DNA of 38,352 bases, taken from NCBI GenBank assembly GCA_964625225.1, contig CAZVAR010000017.1, positions 1 through 38,352 on the forward strand, given 5' to 3'. Below, one piece after another: positions 8,531 to 15,484 of this stretch (positions are counted from its first letter, which is position 1; every line of letters starts with the position of its first letter). Position numbers and translations under genes: made by a program. This DNA is from CAZVAR01 sp964625225 (lineage in GTDB: Bacteria > Pseudomonadota > Alphaproteobacteria > JAJUGE01). The notes beneath the pieces are model-generated. The model worked only from the letters and a program-made list of their open reading frames with translations. It was not told where the DNA came from and ran no database searches.

Positions 8531-8558
8531 TTAATATCGTTCCCTGCTAAAGTATGAT
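8531..8558 (+). promoter_or_regulatory. Predicted sigma70-type promoter of the YbjN gene
   Basis: TTAATA (8531-8536) and TATGAT (8553-8558) are separated by 16 nt, in one of the few AT-rich patches of this region. Transcription would start near 8565, which fits translation from ATG 8632 and rules against the in-frame ATG at 8554, because that codon lies inside the -10 box. Predicted by eye only. Confidence 0.5.
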
Positions 8559-8631
8559 CTTCGCCCAGAAGATGTTGCAATTGATTCGGGTTAGGATTGC
8601 GGGTCGAGCAACCGGACCAGGGACCGTGCCG

Positions 8632-9099
8632 ATGATCTACATAGGTACCCTTCTGACCGCTCTGGTTACGATCGGACCGGCAATGGCGCAAACAATCTAC
8701 GACGGCGTACGTCCCAGCGAGGTGCAGCGGATCATCTCGGATCTGGGCTATCGTGCACAATTGGGTAAGTCCGAGAGCGGAACGTCCTACATCGCCAGCG
8801 CCGCCAACGGCCTCAACTTCGTCGTATACTTCTACACATGCGGCAAGGACGATCGCTGCACCTCGGTGCAGTTCGTTTCGAGGTGGAACACGAACGGCAA
8901 GGACAACGTCGATGTGGGGAAGTGGAACGATAATCGGCGCTTCCTCGCGGCTTTCCGTCGCCCGGACGGCGATCTCACCGTAAAGATGGACGCGAACTTC
9001 GATGCCGGGGTGACGCAGAGCCACATCGAGGATACCTTCAAGCTGTGGACGACCTTCCTTGCCACGTTCGACGAGTTCCGGGCCAGCGGAAAGCTCTGA
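8632..9099 (+). CDS. Exported YbjN-domain protein
   Basis: A 155-residue product begins with a clear Sec signal peptide (MIYIGTLLTALVTIGPAMA, cleavage near AMA-Q). A YbjN-type alpha/beta domain follows: the VQRIISDLGYRAQLGK opening, strands SYIASAANGLNFVVYFY, the C-x5-C segment TCGKDDRC, and NDNRRFLAAFRR. YbjN domains are small, secretion-chaperone-like folds; the exported alphaproteobacterial branch has no established function. ATG 8632 has AGGGA at 8619-8623 with an 8-nt spacer. It appears monocistronic, with its own promoter and about 350 bp of empty DNA behind it. The two Cys residues could form a periplasmic disulfide. Confidence 0.8.
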   Translation: MIYIGTLLTALVTIGPAMAQTIYDGVRPSEVQRIISDLGYRAQLGKSESGTSYIASAANGLNFVVYFYTCGKDDRCTSVQFVSRWNTNGKDNVDVGKWNDNRRFLAAFRRPDGDLTVKMDANFDAGVTQSHIEDTFKLWTTFLATFDEFRASGKL

Positions 9100-9455
9100 A
9101 TGCGTGATCCCCGGCCCTCCCCTGAGCGCTCGTGGCCACGCTGCTGTCCCGGCGGATCGGCAGGGTCGGCGCGGAGCGTACAAGCGCCGGATCGGCCGAG
9201 CCAATGCCGGCCAGGGGTGTCAGCGGACGCGAAACGATTGTCCGGATAGATCCGGCCCCGATCGACGGCTTCCAAGCGCCGCTCTCTCCCGTCGCTGCCG
9301 TCGCCGTCAGCCGTGACCGGCGTCGCGCGCTGGATGTCCAGCGCTCCGGGGTAAGCGGATTGACGCGGCCGGCGTCCTGGGCAAGCTTGGCACGCGCGCA
9401 CGAGCGCGGCGGAACTGGGCCGCTTCGCCCCCTCTAGCAGTGATCGGAACACCTC
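9100..9455. other. Intergenic stretch without recognisable gene
   Basis: About 350 bp between the YbjN gene and the MFS gene. Open frames here (for example 9132-9437) show no family motif and have shadow composition. No hairpin followed by a T-run and no convincing promoter was seen, although the MFS promoter should lie in this stretch. Confidence 0.35.
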
Positions 9456-10712
9456 TTGCGCAATGTCGGCCTTGACCTCGCGCGAAGCGACCCTGGCAAG
9501 CCAGAGGCGCGAACCGAGCGCCGCGTTCTTCTGTGGATGTGCGTGCTCGTCGGCATCAACCAGCTCGGATTCGGAGGGATCGTCCCGACCCTGCCGTTGT
9601 ACGCGCAATCGTTCGGCGTGTCGGCCTCCGCAGTAGGCTTGACGATCGCCATCTACGGGCTCGCGCGTTTCGCCGTCGCCGCACCGTCCGGCCGTCTCTC
9701 CGACCATCTCGGCCGTAGACCGACTCTTGCCATCGGCGGGCTCGTCTCGGCACTCGGCAATCTCTGGTGCGCAGCCTCGGCCAGCTTTCCGGAGTTCGTG
9801 ATCGCGCGCTTCGTCGCCGGCGCCGGGGCCGGCCTGATCCTTACGACCGGGCAGATCGTGCTCGCCGACATTACGACTCCCGAACGTCGTGGCCGAACGA
9901 TCGCGATCTATCAGGGCGTGTTCCTCTTCTCCGTCGGGATCGGCCCGTTCCCGGGCGGGCTGCTGGCGGAGTATTTCGGCCTGGCGGCCCCCTTCGCCGC
10001 ATACGGAATCGCCGGGACCGTTTCGGGAGTCGTCGCCTGGTTCGCGGTCAACGAGACCCGGAACCTCCCGCACTCGCGTGGGCGCGGTGCTCCGGGCCCG
10101 CGCCCCTCCTTCGCCGCACAGATCCGCGTCCTCACGCGTCAGATCGGATACGTCCTCGTCTGCCTTGTGTCGTTCATGAACGCTGTCGTCCGGACCGGTG
10201 CCCTGTTCAACATCGTTCCGGTTCTCGGCAGTCTCCGGCTCGGGCTGTCCGTCGCCGAGATCGGATTCAGCCTGGCGCTCGGCAGCCTGGCCGGACTGTT
10301 GGCGGCCTATCCGTCCGGCATGCTCGCCGATCGGTTTGGCCGCAAGGCGGTGATCGTGCCTGCCACCATCCTGTCTGGCCTGTCGATGCTCCTGTTCTGC
10401 ATCGCGCCGACTTTCGCTTGGTTCCTGGCGGCCTGCGTCGTCTGGGGCGTGGCGATCTCGACCGGCGGCGCCGCGCCGGCGGCTTATGCGGCGGATTCGG
10501 CTCCGGCCGGAATGAATGCCACGACGATGAGCACTTTCCGGATGATCGGTGACTTCGGCTATGTCGTCGGCCCTATCGCCCTCGGTCTCGTGGTCGACCT
10601 GTCCGGCCCGGAAGAAGGGCTCGTGCTGGCGGCCGCCCTCCTCGTCGCGATCGGACTGCTGTTCGCCCGGCTTGCGCCGGAGACCTATCGTGGCACGGCA
10701 AGGCAACACTGA
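9456..10712 (+). CDS. MFS transporter, 12-TM drug/sugar-type
   Basis: A 418-residue inner-membrane carrier with the pseudo-symmetric MFS layout of two six-helix halves. The loop 2-3 motif appears in each half, GRLSDHLGRRPTLAIGG near residue 79 and GMLADRFGRKAVIVPATI near residue 288. An RFVAGAGAGLILTTGQ segment matches the helix-4 motif of multidrug-type MFS proteins. The substrate is unknown; export of a small organic compound or antibiotic is the family default. The start is uncertain: TTG 9456 precedes the first membrane helix, while the next in-frame ATG (9537) falls inside that helix, so TTG is preferred although no strong Shine-Dalgarno is visible. The Lin0512 pair follows after 76 bp on the same strand and may be co-transcribed. 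Confidence 0.88.
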   Translation: MRNVGLDLARSDPGKPEARTERRVLLWMCVLVGINQLGFGGIVPTLPLYAQSFGVSASAVGLTIAIYGLARFAVAAPSGRLSDHLGRRPTLAIGGLVSALGNLWCAASASFPEFVIARFVAGAGAGLILTTGQIVLADITTPERRGRTIAIYQGVFLFSVGIGPFPGGLLAEYFGLAAPFAAYGIAGTVSGVVAWFAVNETRNLPHSRGRGAPGPRPSFAAQIRVLTRQIGYVLVCLVSFMNAVVRTGALFNIVPVLGSLRLGLSVAEIGFSLALGSLAGLLAAYPSGMLADRFGRKAVIVPATILSGLSMLLFCIAPTFAWFLAACVVWGVAISTGGAAPAAYAADSAPAGMNATTMSTFRMIGDFGYVVGPIALGLVVDLSGPEEGLVLAAALLVAIGLLFARLAPETYRGTARQH

Positions 10713-10788
10713 GGCACGCCAAGATGCGGCGGGAACGCTATCATGACCCCGGACGCCGCAGCGGGCGCCCCGATCCGGAGGAGGAGCA

Positions 10789-11154
10789 ATGGCCTGGAAA
10801 CCCATGGTGCTGCAGATCGGCATGGGGACCGACATCCGCGGCGGTGACGGCACCAAGGCGGCGGTGCGCGCCCTGCGCGACGCGCTCTGGCACAATTCCC
10901 TGAGCATTGCCGATGCGGTCGGCCAGCCCGCCGACGCGATGCGCGTCGAGGTCACGATCGGCGTGCCGCGGCCGGAGCAGGTGTCGAAGGAGGCGGTCCT
11001 TGCGGTCCTGCCGCACGGGACCGGCTCGGTGACTGTCGTCGAGGGCGGACTCGAAATACCGAACGATTCCGGCACCGACGTGACGCTGCTCGCTCATGCC
11101 GCGGCCGTGGTCTATCTGGATCTGCCGGAAGGGGAGACGGTCCATGCCCGCTAA
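10789..11154 (+). CDS. Lin0512-family protein, first of a tandem pair
   Basis: This 121-residue protein belongs to the Lin0512 family of unknown function (TIGR02058 type), recognised from G-x-G-T-D-I-R-G-G-D-G-T-K-A-A-x-R-A at residues 11-28 and the DALWHNSLS helix. A second copy with the same signature follows, overlapping by 11 bp, so the two are translationally coupled and probably assemble together. No catalytic activity is established for the family. GGAGGAGG at about 10777 gives a strong ribosome site for the ATG. Upstream is an MFS carrier, downstream a dienelactone-hydrolase-like enzyme, which suggests a shared small-molecule pathway. That link is inferred from context alone. Confidence 0.85.
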   Translation: MAWKPMVLQIGMGTDIRGGDGTKAAVRALRDALWHNSLSIADAVGQPADAMRVEVTIGVPRPEQVSKEAVLAVLPHGTGSVTVVEGGLEIPNDSGTDVTLLAHAAAVVYLDLPEGETVHAR

Positions 11155-11500
11155 GCGCGTGATCCTGGAGCTGGGCGCCGGCAACGATTTGCACGGCGGC
11201 GACTACACCAAGGCGGCGATCCGCGCCGTGGAAGACGCTCTCCACCACAGCTCTTTGAGCTTCGTCCGCTCGCTCGGCCTGGACAAAAATTCGCTGCGGG
11301 TGGACGTGACCGTCGGCGTGCAGCGGCCGGAGCTGGTCGATATCGAACGCGTCAAGGCGGCGCTGCCCGCCGGGCGCGTCTCGGTCCGCGCGGTCAAGGG
11401 TGGGCTGGACGTTCCCCAGGTCGCCGCCGGCGATTTCGCGACCATCGCCAGCGCCGCCATCGAGGTCCGGATCGACGATCCCAGGGATCCGGTCTCGTGA
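11144..11500 (+). CDS. Lin0512-family protein, second of a tandem pair
   Basis: A 118-residue paralogue of the preceding protein with the same core: LGAGNDLHGGDYTKAAIRAVEDALHHSSLSF (residues 10-40; Gly, Asp, Thr-Lys-Ala-Ala and Asp-Ala-Leu conserved between the two). Both copies keep the VTIGV/VTVGV-x-RPE strand further on. The ATG at 11144 overlaps the end of the first gene by 11 bp, implying coupled translation; the open frame runs further upstream to 11096, but that portion is a shadow of the first gene. The dienelactone-hydrolase-like gene follows after 52 bp. Paired Lin0512 genes suggest a hetero-oligomer; I know of no demonstrated activity. Confidence 0.85.
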   Translation: MPAKRVILELGAGNDLHGGDYTKAAIRAVEDALHHSSLSFVRSLGLDKNSLRVDVTVGVQRPELVDIERVKAALPAGRVSVRAVKGGLDVPQVAAGDFATIASAAIEVRIDDPRDPVS

Positions 11501-11552
11501 CCGTCGGGAAGCGGGCACGTGCCACAGGCCGTCATACCGGGGAGGCAAGCCG

Positions 11553-12290
11553 ATGATCGAGGAGACGCTGGACATCGCGACCGGAGCCGGCGCGATGGAG
11601 ACCTTCATCTGCCGACCGGAGCGCGGCGGGCCGTTCCCGGCCGTGCTCTTCCTGATGGACGCGCCGGGCGTGCGGGAGGAGCTCAGGGACATGGTGCGCC
11701 GGCTCGCAACGGTCGGCTATTATGTGCTTCTGCCCAATCTCTACTATCGGGCCGGGCGCGACACGATCTTCGGGCCGGACGTGCTCGAAGAGGGCAGCGC
11801 CGAGCGGGCACGCATGCGCGCGGTGCGCACCAAAATGACCATCCCGCCGGTGATGGACGATGTCGCCGCGATGCTCGCCTTCGTCGACCGGCAGCAGGAA
11901 GTCCGGAAAGGGCCGGTCGGCTGCCATGGGTACTGTATGAGCGGCCCCTATGCCCTGGCCGCTGCGGCGCGCTATCCCGAGCGGATCGCGGCGGCCGCCT
12001 CCTTCTACGGCACCTGGATCGTGAGCGATGCGGAGGAAAGCCCGCATCTCTCCTTGGGCAAGGTCAAGGGCGAGCTCTACATCGCCTGCGCCGAGCATGA
12101 CGATCTCGCGCCCCTGCCCATGGTCGAGGAACTGCGCCGGCTGTTCGAGCAGTCGGGCGCCACCGGCGAGATCGAGATCTACCCGGGCGTCCATCACGGC
12201 TTCGCCTTCCCGCAGCGCTGGTGCTACGACAAGCCGGCCGCGGAGCGGCATTGGGAGCGCCTGATCGCCCTCTACCGTCGAAGGCTTTAG
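11553..12290 (+). CDS. Dienelactone hydrolase family protein
   Basis: A 245-residue alpha/beta-hydrolase of the dienelactone hydrolase family. Its triad is visible: Cys128 in GCHGYCMSGP, Asp183 in CAEHDDLAP and His215 in GVHHGFAF, spaced as in carboxymethylenebutenolidase (C123, D171, H202). Cys as nucleophile separates it from ordinary Ser esterases. The family hydrolyses lactones or esters in aromatic ring degradation, but many members act on other compounds. ATG 11553 is preceded by GGGGAGG (11539-11545, 7-nt spacer). It ends a probable + strand transcript with the Lin0512 pair and perhaps the MFS carrier, and converges on the CoA-transferase gene 136 bp away. Confidence 0.9.
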   Translation: MIEETLDIATGAGAMETFICRPERGGPFPAVLFLMDAPGVREELRDMVRRLATVGYYVLLPNLYYRAGRDTIFGPDVLEEGSAERARMRAVRTKMTIPPVMDDVAAMLAFVDRQQEVRKGPVGCHGYCMSGPYALAAAARYPERIAAAASFYGTWIVSDAEESPHLSLGKVKGELYIACAEHDDLAPLPMVEELRRLFEQSGATGEIEIYPGVHHGFAFPQRWCYDKPAAERHWERLIALYRRRL

Positions 12291-12298
12291 GGCGTCCG

Positions 12299-12330
12299 GG
12301 CCGCGTGCAGCATTACGCGCACGCACGGCC
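12299..12330. terminator. Imperfect hairpin between convergent genes
   Basis: GGCCG and CGTGC pair with GCACG and CGGCC around a loop of about 10 nt, with a 2-nt bulge, in the gap between the dienelactone-hydrolase-like gene and the converging CoA-transferase gene. It starts 9 nt after the + strand stop. Without a T-run the call rests on position alone. Confidence 0.25.
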
Positions 12331-12425
12331 GGCCGGGAGCAACGGACCGCGCATCCGGCGAAGGGGCAAGGCCTGTCGCTTCGGCGCCACGGGCCGGGCC
12401 GGCGCGGGATCCGTGCTCCGGTCGA

Positions 12426-13634
12426 TTACAGCACCCGCTTCGCCCGCAGCGCTTCGATCTCCTCGGCCGTCAGCCCGAGACTACCGTATATCTCGGTGTT
12501 GTGCTGCCCGAGCTTCGGGGCAACGGTGCGGACCCGCACGCCATCGCCGATCCGGATCGGGGTTCGGATGTGCGGGACGTCGCCCAATTCTGGATCCGTC
12601 GCGTATTGTACGAGTTCCCGGTGCCGGACCTGCGGATCGCTGAACATCTGCTCGTAATTGTATACCGGACCGCAGGGAACACCCGCCGCCTCGAGCACGC
12701 TCACCCAATGCTCCGTGGTGCCGGTCGCCAGCACCGCCTCCATCTCGGCCTCGAGTGCTGGGCGGTTCCGCATCCGCTCGCGACCATTGATGAAGCGCGG
12801 ATCGTCCACCCATTCCGGATGGCCGAGCGCGTTTGCGCAGCGCTCCCAGATCGACTGTCCTGCGGCGCCGATCATGACGTAACCGTCCTTGGTGGCGAAG
12901 CGCTGGTAGGGCGCGTTCTGGCGGTGGCGTGAGCCCTGGCGGGTCGGCTCCTTGCGATCGACCAGCCACCCCGCACTGGTCCAGGAGCTGTAGCCGATCG
13001 CGGTCTCCAGAAGCGAGCACTCGATGAGGCGCCCCGCGCCGGTTCGCTCGCGTTCGTAGAGGGCGGCGAGAATACCCTGAACCGCCCACATCCCGGTGCC
13101 GAGATCGCAGATCGGAAGGCCGACCGACGTGGGCGGCCCATCCGGCTCGCCGGTCACGTGCATGATGCCGCCCATTCCCTGGGCGATGAGATCGAAACCG
13201 CCGCGCCCGGCATACGGGCCGTCGTAGCCGAGGCCGGAGAGCTGCGCATAGATCAGCCGAGGGTTGACTTCCCGCAACGCCTCGTATCCCAGCCCCGCGC
13301 GCGGCATCACTGTGGGCCGGTAGTTCTCCACGAGAACGTCGACACCCTCGACCAGTTTGAGAAACAGCGCCCGTCCTTCGGGCTGCTTGTAGTCGAGGGT
13401 GATGCCCTTCTTGTTGCGGTTGATGTAGCGGAAATAGGGGTTCCGCTCGCTGCCGTCGCCCATTGCGCGCGAGGAATCCCCTTTTCCGGGGCGCTCCAGC
13501 TTGATGACCTCCGCGCCCATGTCCGCCAGGATCATGGTACAGAAGGGTCCGGCCATGTGCTCGGTGAGGTCGAGGACCCTGAGCCCGTGGAGCGGGCCAT
13601 CGCCGACGGCAGACGCACTTTTCCGATCAGCCAC
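12426..13634 (-). CDS. CaiB/BaiF-family (class III) CoA-transferase
   Basis: A 402-residue class III CoA-transferase, which moves CoA between carboxylic acids through an aspartyl-CoA intermediate. The N-terminal LHGLRVLDLTEHMAGPF-TMILADMGAEVIKLE region is the family hallmark, NRNKKGITLDYK-PEGR follows, and Asp177 in LPICDLGTGMW is the expected nucleophile (Asp169 in formyl-CoA transferase). Substrates are unknown; members act on oxalate, carnitine, succinyl/benzylsuccinate or mesaconate. The start is GTG 13634: GAGGAGG lies 6 nt upstream and overlaps the stop of the crotonase gene, an 11-nt gap that points to one operon. A longer reading frame to 13703 would run into that gene and lacks support. 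Confidence 0.92.
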   Translation of the reverse strand: MADRKSASAVGDGPLHGLRVLDLTEHMAGPFCTMILADMGAEVIKLERPGKGDSSRAMGDGSERNPYFRYINRNKKGITLDYKQPEGRALFLKLVEGVDVLVENYRPTVMPRAGLGYEALREVNPRLIYAQLSGLGYDGPYAGRGGFDLIAQGMGGIMHVTGEPDGPPTSVGLPICDLGTGMWAVQGILAALYERERTGAGRLIECSLLETAIGYSSWTSAGWLVDRKEPTRQGSRHRQNAPYQRFATKDGYVMIGAAGQSIWERCANALGHPEWVDDPRFINGRERMRNRPALEAEMEAVLATGTTEHWVSVLEAAGVPCGPVYNYEQMFSDPQVRHRELVQYATDPELGDVPHIRTPIRIGDGVRVRTVAPKLGQHNTEIYGSLGLTAEEIEALRAKRVL

Positions 13635-13645
13635 CCCTACCCTCC

Positions 13646-14449
13646 TCAATCCTTCAAGCTGTCCAGCGTCGGCAGCCGATATCGGTCCTGCGGATCGTCC
13701 CACCCCTTGAACCTGGGCGGGCGCTTCTCGGCGAAGGCCGCACGGGATTCCATCAGATCGCTCTTGGCGCCATGCTCGTGGAGCGCCGCGGCCAGGCGCT
13801 TCATCTCCGGCGCCGGTTCGGGACGCATCTGGCGCATCATATGGACGGTGTTGACCCGTGATGCCGGCGGCAGCGTCAGCAGGTGCTCGGCCATTGCCAT
13901 CGCGCTCGGCATCAGCTCCTCGGCCTCGACCAGCCGGTTCACGAAGCCGATCTCATAGAAGCGCTGTGCGGTGAAGCGGAAGCCGAGCGCCATTTCCATG
14001 GCGATCGGAAACGGCAGATTGGCGATGTGTCCGTGATTGTAGCCGCCGAGCAGCCAGCGCTTCGCCTCCGAGACCTCGAACACCGCCTCGCGTGCCGCGA
14101 CGCGCAGATCGGTGCGTTCGACCAGCATGAAGCCGCCGCCCATGGCATAGCCGTTGACGGCCGCAATCACCGGCTTTTCGAGCGCACCGGACATGAACGG
14201 GTCCTCGATCGCCGGTCGCCGCCCGCCGGGCGTGCCGTCCTGGAGCGATTCCTTCATGTCCTCGCCGGCGCAGAAGGCCCGGCCGGTGCCGGTGAAAATC
14301 GCGACCTCGAGTTCATTGTCTTCCCGGAATTCGGTCCAGGTTTCTGCCAGCCGGCTGCGCATTTCATGGTTGAGCGCATTGAGCCGCTCCGGCCGGTTCA
14401 TTCGTACGACGAGTATCTGCCCGCGACGTTCGGTCTCGACGACTGCCAT
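13646..14449 (-). CDS. Enoyl-CoA hydratase/isomerase (crotonase) family protein
   Basis: A 267-residue crotonase-fold protein. The oxyanion-hole segments are GRAFCAGEDMKE (about residues 57-67) and NGYAMGGGF (99-107). Against FadB-type hydratases, the first catalytic Glu (in GGGCE) is replaced by Met108, whereas the second Glu is kept (Glu128 in VSEAK). The usual PG-GGTQRLPR segment is changed to GGYNHGHIANLP. This argues against plain enoyl-CoA hydration and for another crotonase reaction (isomerase, hydrolase or lyase). It precedes the CaiB-type CoA-transferase by 11 nt on the same strand, so the two probably form a pathway: CoA activation of an acid, then crotonase chemistry on the thioester. 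ATG 14449 follows a purine-rich stretch (GAGTTAGAGAG). Confidence 0.9.
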   Translation of the reverse strand: MAVVETERRGQILVVRMNRPERLNALNHEMRSRLAETWTEFREDNELEVAIFTGTGRAFCAGEDMKESLQDGTPGGRRPAIEDPFMSGALEKPVIAAVNGYAMGGGFMLVERTDLRVAAREAVFEVSEAKRWLLGGYNHGHIANLPFPIAMEMALGFRFTAQRFYEIGFVNRLVEAEELMPSAMAMAEHLLTLPPASRVNTVHMMRQMRPEPAPEMKRLAAALHEHGAKSDLMESRAAFAEKRPPRFKGWDDPQDRYRLPTLDSLKD

Positions 14450-14861
14450 TCTCTCTAACTCCCGCGGATTTCAGCGTTGGCGACCGTGCCCGGTGGCTGG
14501 CGGTTCGCACGAAGCGCCGCCGGAAAGGGTCCGGCCCTGCCGGATTCGATCTCTCGGGACGGCAGGTGGGCTCTCGCGCCCTGCCCTTCGATTTCTACAG
14601 TCAGGACATCGCCGTGCCAAGATTCCCGGGGACGGCGCCCGCAGCACGCGACGGCTCCGATCCTGGCGGCACACGGTCCGAGCGATGTTCGGGGGCGTGC
14701 AGGAAGGCGATGTCGGATCGGTCCGGCCGGTTCGCGCAAAATTCGGAAGGACGGCCTCGGGCAACCCGCTGTCGCTTCGGAGCGGTCTCCGTCCCTTCTT
14801 CGAGCGGGTATCGGTCCCACGTCCGCGCCGGGGTCATCCGGCTCCGGCCGCCGGGGCGAGG
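14450..14861. other. 412-bp gap upstream of the crotonase gene
   Basis: No intact gene is visible. On the - strand, around 14616-14580, one frame reads HGDVLTVEIEGQG, very like the C-terminal signature GDVVTVEIEG-G of fumarylacetoacetate-hydrolase-family proteins, but the flanking sequence shows no FAH domain. The rest has the composition of intergenic or decayed DNA. A promoter for the crotonase/CoA-transferase operon should be here but was not identified. Confidence 0.35.
14571..14622 (-). pseudogene. Possible C-terminal relic of a fumarylacetoacetate-hydrolase-family gene
   Basis: The - strand reads SWHGDVLTVEIEGQGAR, matching the terminal GDVVTVEIEGIG segment of FAH-family hydrolases at about ten of twelve positions. 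No upstream FAH metal-binding motif can be followed in any frame, so at most a short, decayed tail remains. Its position before a crotonase/CoA-transferase operon would suit a former catabolic gene. Chance resemblance cannot be excluded. Confidence 0.25.
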
Positions 14862-15233
14862 TCACTGCGGCACGGTCATCAGTTCGAGAACGTGGCCGTC
14901 GGGGTCCTTGAAGTAGAAGCCCCGGCCGCCGTTCCAATCGTTGAGCCGCCGGTCCTCGAGGCTCCAGGGGGTACTACCGAACGGGAGCCCGGCGGCCTGG
15001 ACCCGCTGCAGCACCGCGTCGAATTCGGCGTCGTCGACGTGGAATGCGTAGTGATGGCTCTCGAACGCCCCTGCGCGGTCGTCGAAGTCGAGCGTCAGCG
15101 TATCGTTCACGCGCACCGGCGCAAAATGTTCGCCCGGGCCGTCGAAGCGCAAACCGAAAATCTCCGCGAAAAAGCGGGCTGCCGCCACCTTGTCACGGGC
15201 CGGAACGATGGTGTGGTTGAGCGTGATCGTCAT
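14862..15233 (-). CDS. VOC (glyoxalase/bleomycin resistance-like) family protein
   Basis: A 123-residue protein made of two beta-alpha-beta-beta-beta modules, the size of a single-chain vicinal-oxygen-chelate protein. Candidate metal ligands are His7 (TLNHTIV), a His in HHYAFHVDD and Glu in HVLELMTVP near the C-terminus; the closing FYFKDPDGHVLEL is typical. Members include glyoxalases, dioxygenases and antibiotic-binding proteins; the substrate is not predictable here. ATG 15233 has AGGAG with a 7-nt spacer (15241-15245). It has its own well-formed promoter overlapped by a 20-bp tandem repeat, so it is probably under specific control, perhaps by a regulator encoded elsewhere. Confidence 0.85.
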   Translation of the reverse strand: MTITLNHTIVPARDKVAAARFFAEIFGLRFDGPGEHFAPVRVNDTLTLDFDDRAGAFESHHYAFHVDDAEFDAVLQRVQAAGLPFGSTPWSLEDRRLNDWNGGRGFYFKDPDGHVLELMTVPQ

Positions 15234-15250
15234 TGGCCGTCTCCTGCCGA

Positions 15251-15290
15251 GTCGACTTGAAACTCACAATGTCGACTTGAAACTCATAAT
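15251..15290. repeat. Two tandem 20-bp repeats, likely operator of the VOC gene
   Basis: Units 15251-15270 and 15271-15290 are identical except for one base (C/T at unit position 17). Each contains GTCGACTTGAAACTCA. Read in the direction of the VOC gene, the array starts inside the -10 box and runs over the expected transcription start to within a few bases of the Shine-Dalgarno. That is the position of a repressor operator, with two sites one to two helical turns apart. The regulator is unknown. Confidence 0.6.
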
Positions 15291-15313
15291 ATTGTGACCG
15301 CAATCAGGAACAA
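15286..15313 (-). promoter_or_regulatory. Predicted sigma70-type promoter of the VOC gene
   Basis: On the - strand, TTGTTC (15313-15308) and TATTAT (15291-15286) are separated by 16 nt. The start of transcription would fall near 15279, inside the 20-bp tandem repeat. This is one of the best-formed promoters by eye in the window and stands in a locally AT-rich patch. Confidence 0.55.
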
Positions 15314-15484
15314 GCCGGCGGCATCCCGTGTCGGACAGCGTCACAGCGCGTCCAACGTTGTCGGGGTGAAGGGCCTCCGCCCGATCGAGCGGACCGGGCC
15401 CGTCGGCCGCGCTCGCCCCGGGCCGACTTTACCGCCGACAGCTCTTGACCCGGTGTCGGGCGCATTCTTCAGTCGTCTCTGGCT

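Noticed and set aside
7980..8534. + strand frame of 184 codons upstream of the YbjN gene
   Set aside because: Arg/Pro-rich throughout and crosses a perfect hairpin; no motif.
8832..11075. Long - strand open frame opposite the YbjN, MFS and first Lin0512 genes
   Set aside because: Shadow of strongly supported + strand genes; Arg/Gly/Asp-rich with no recognisable domain.
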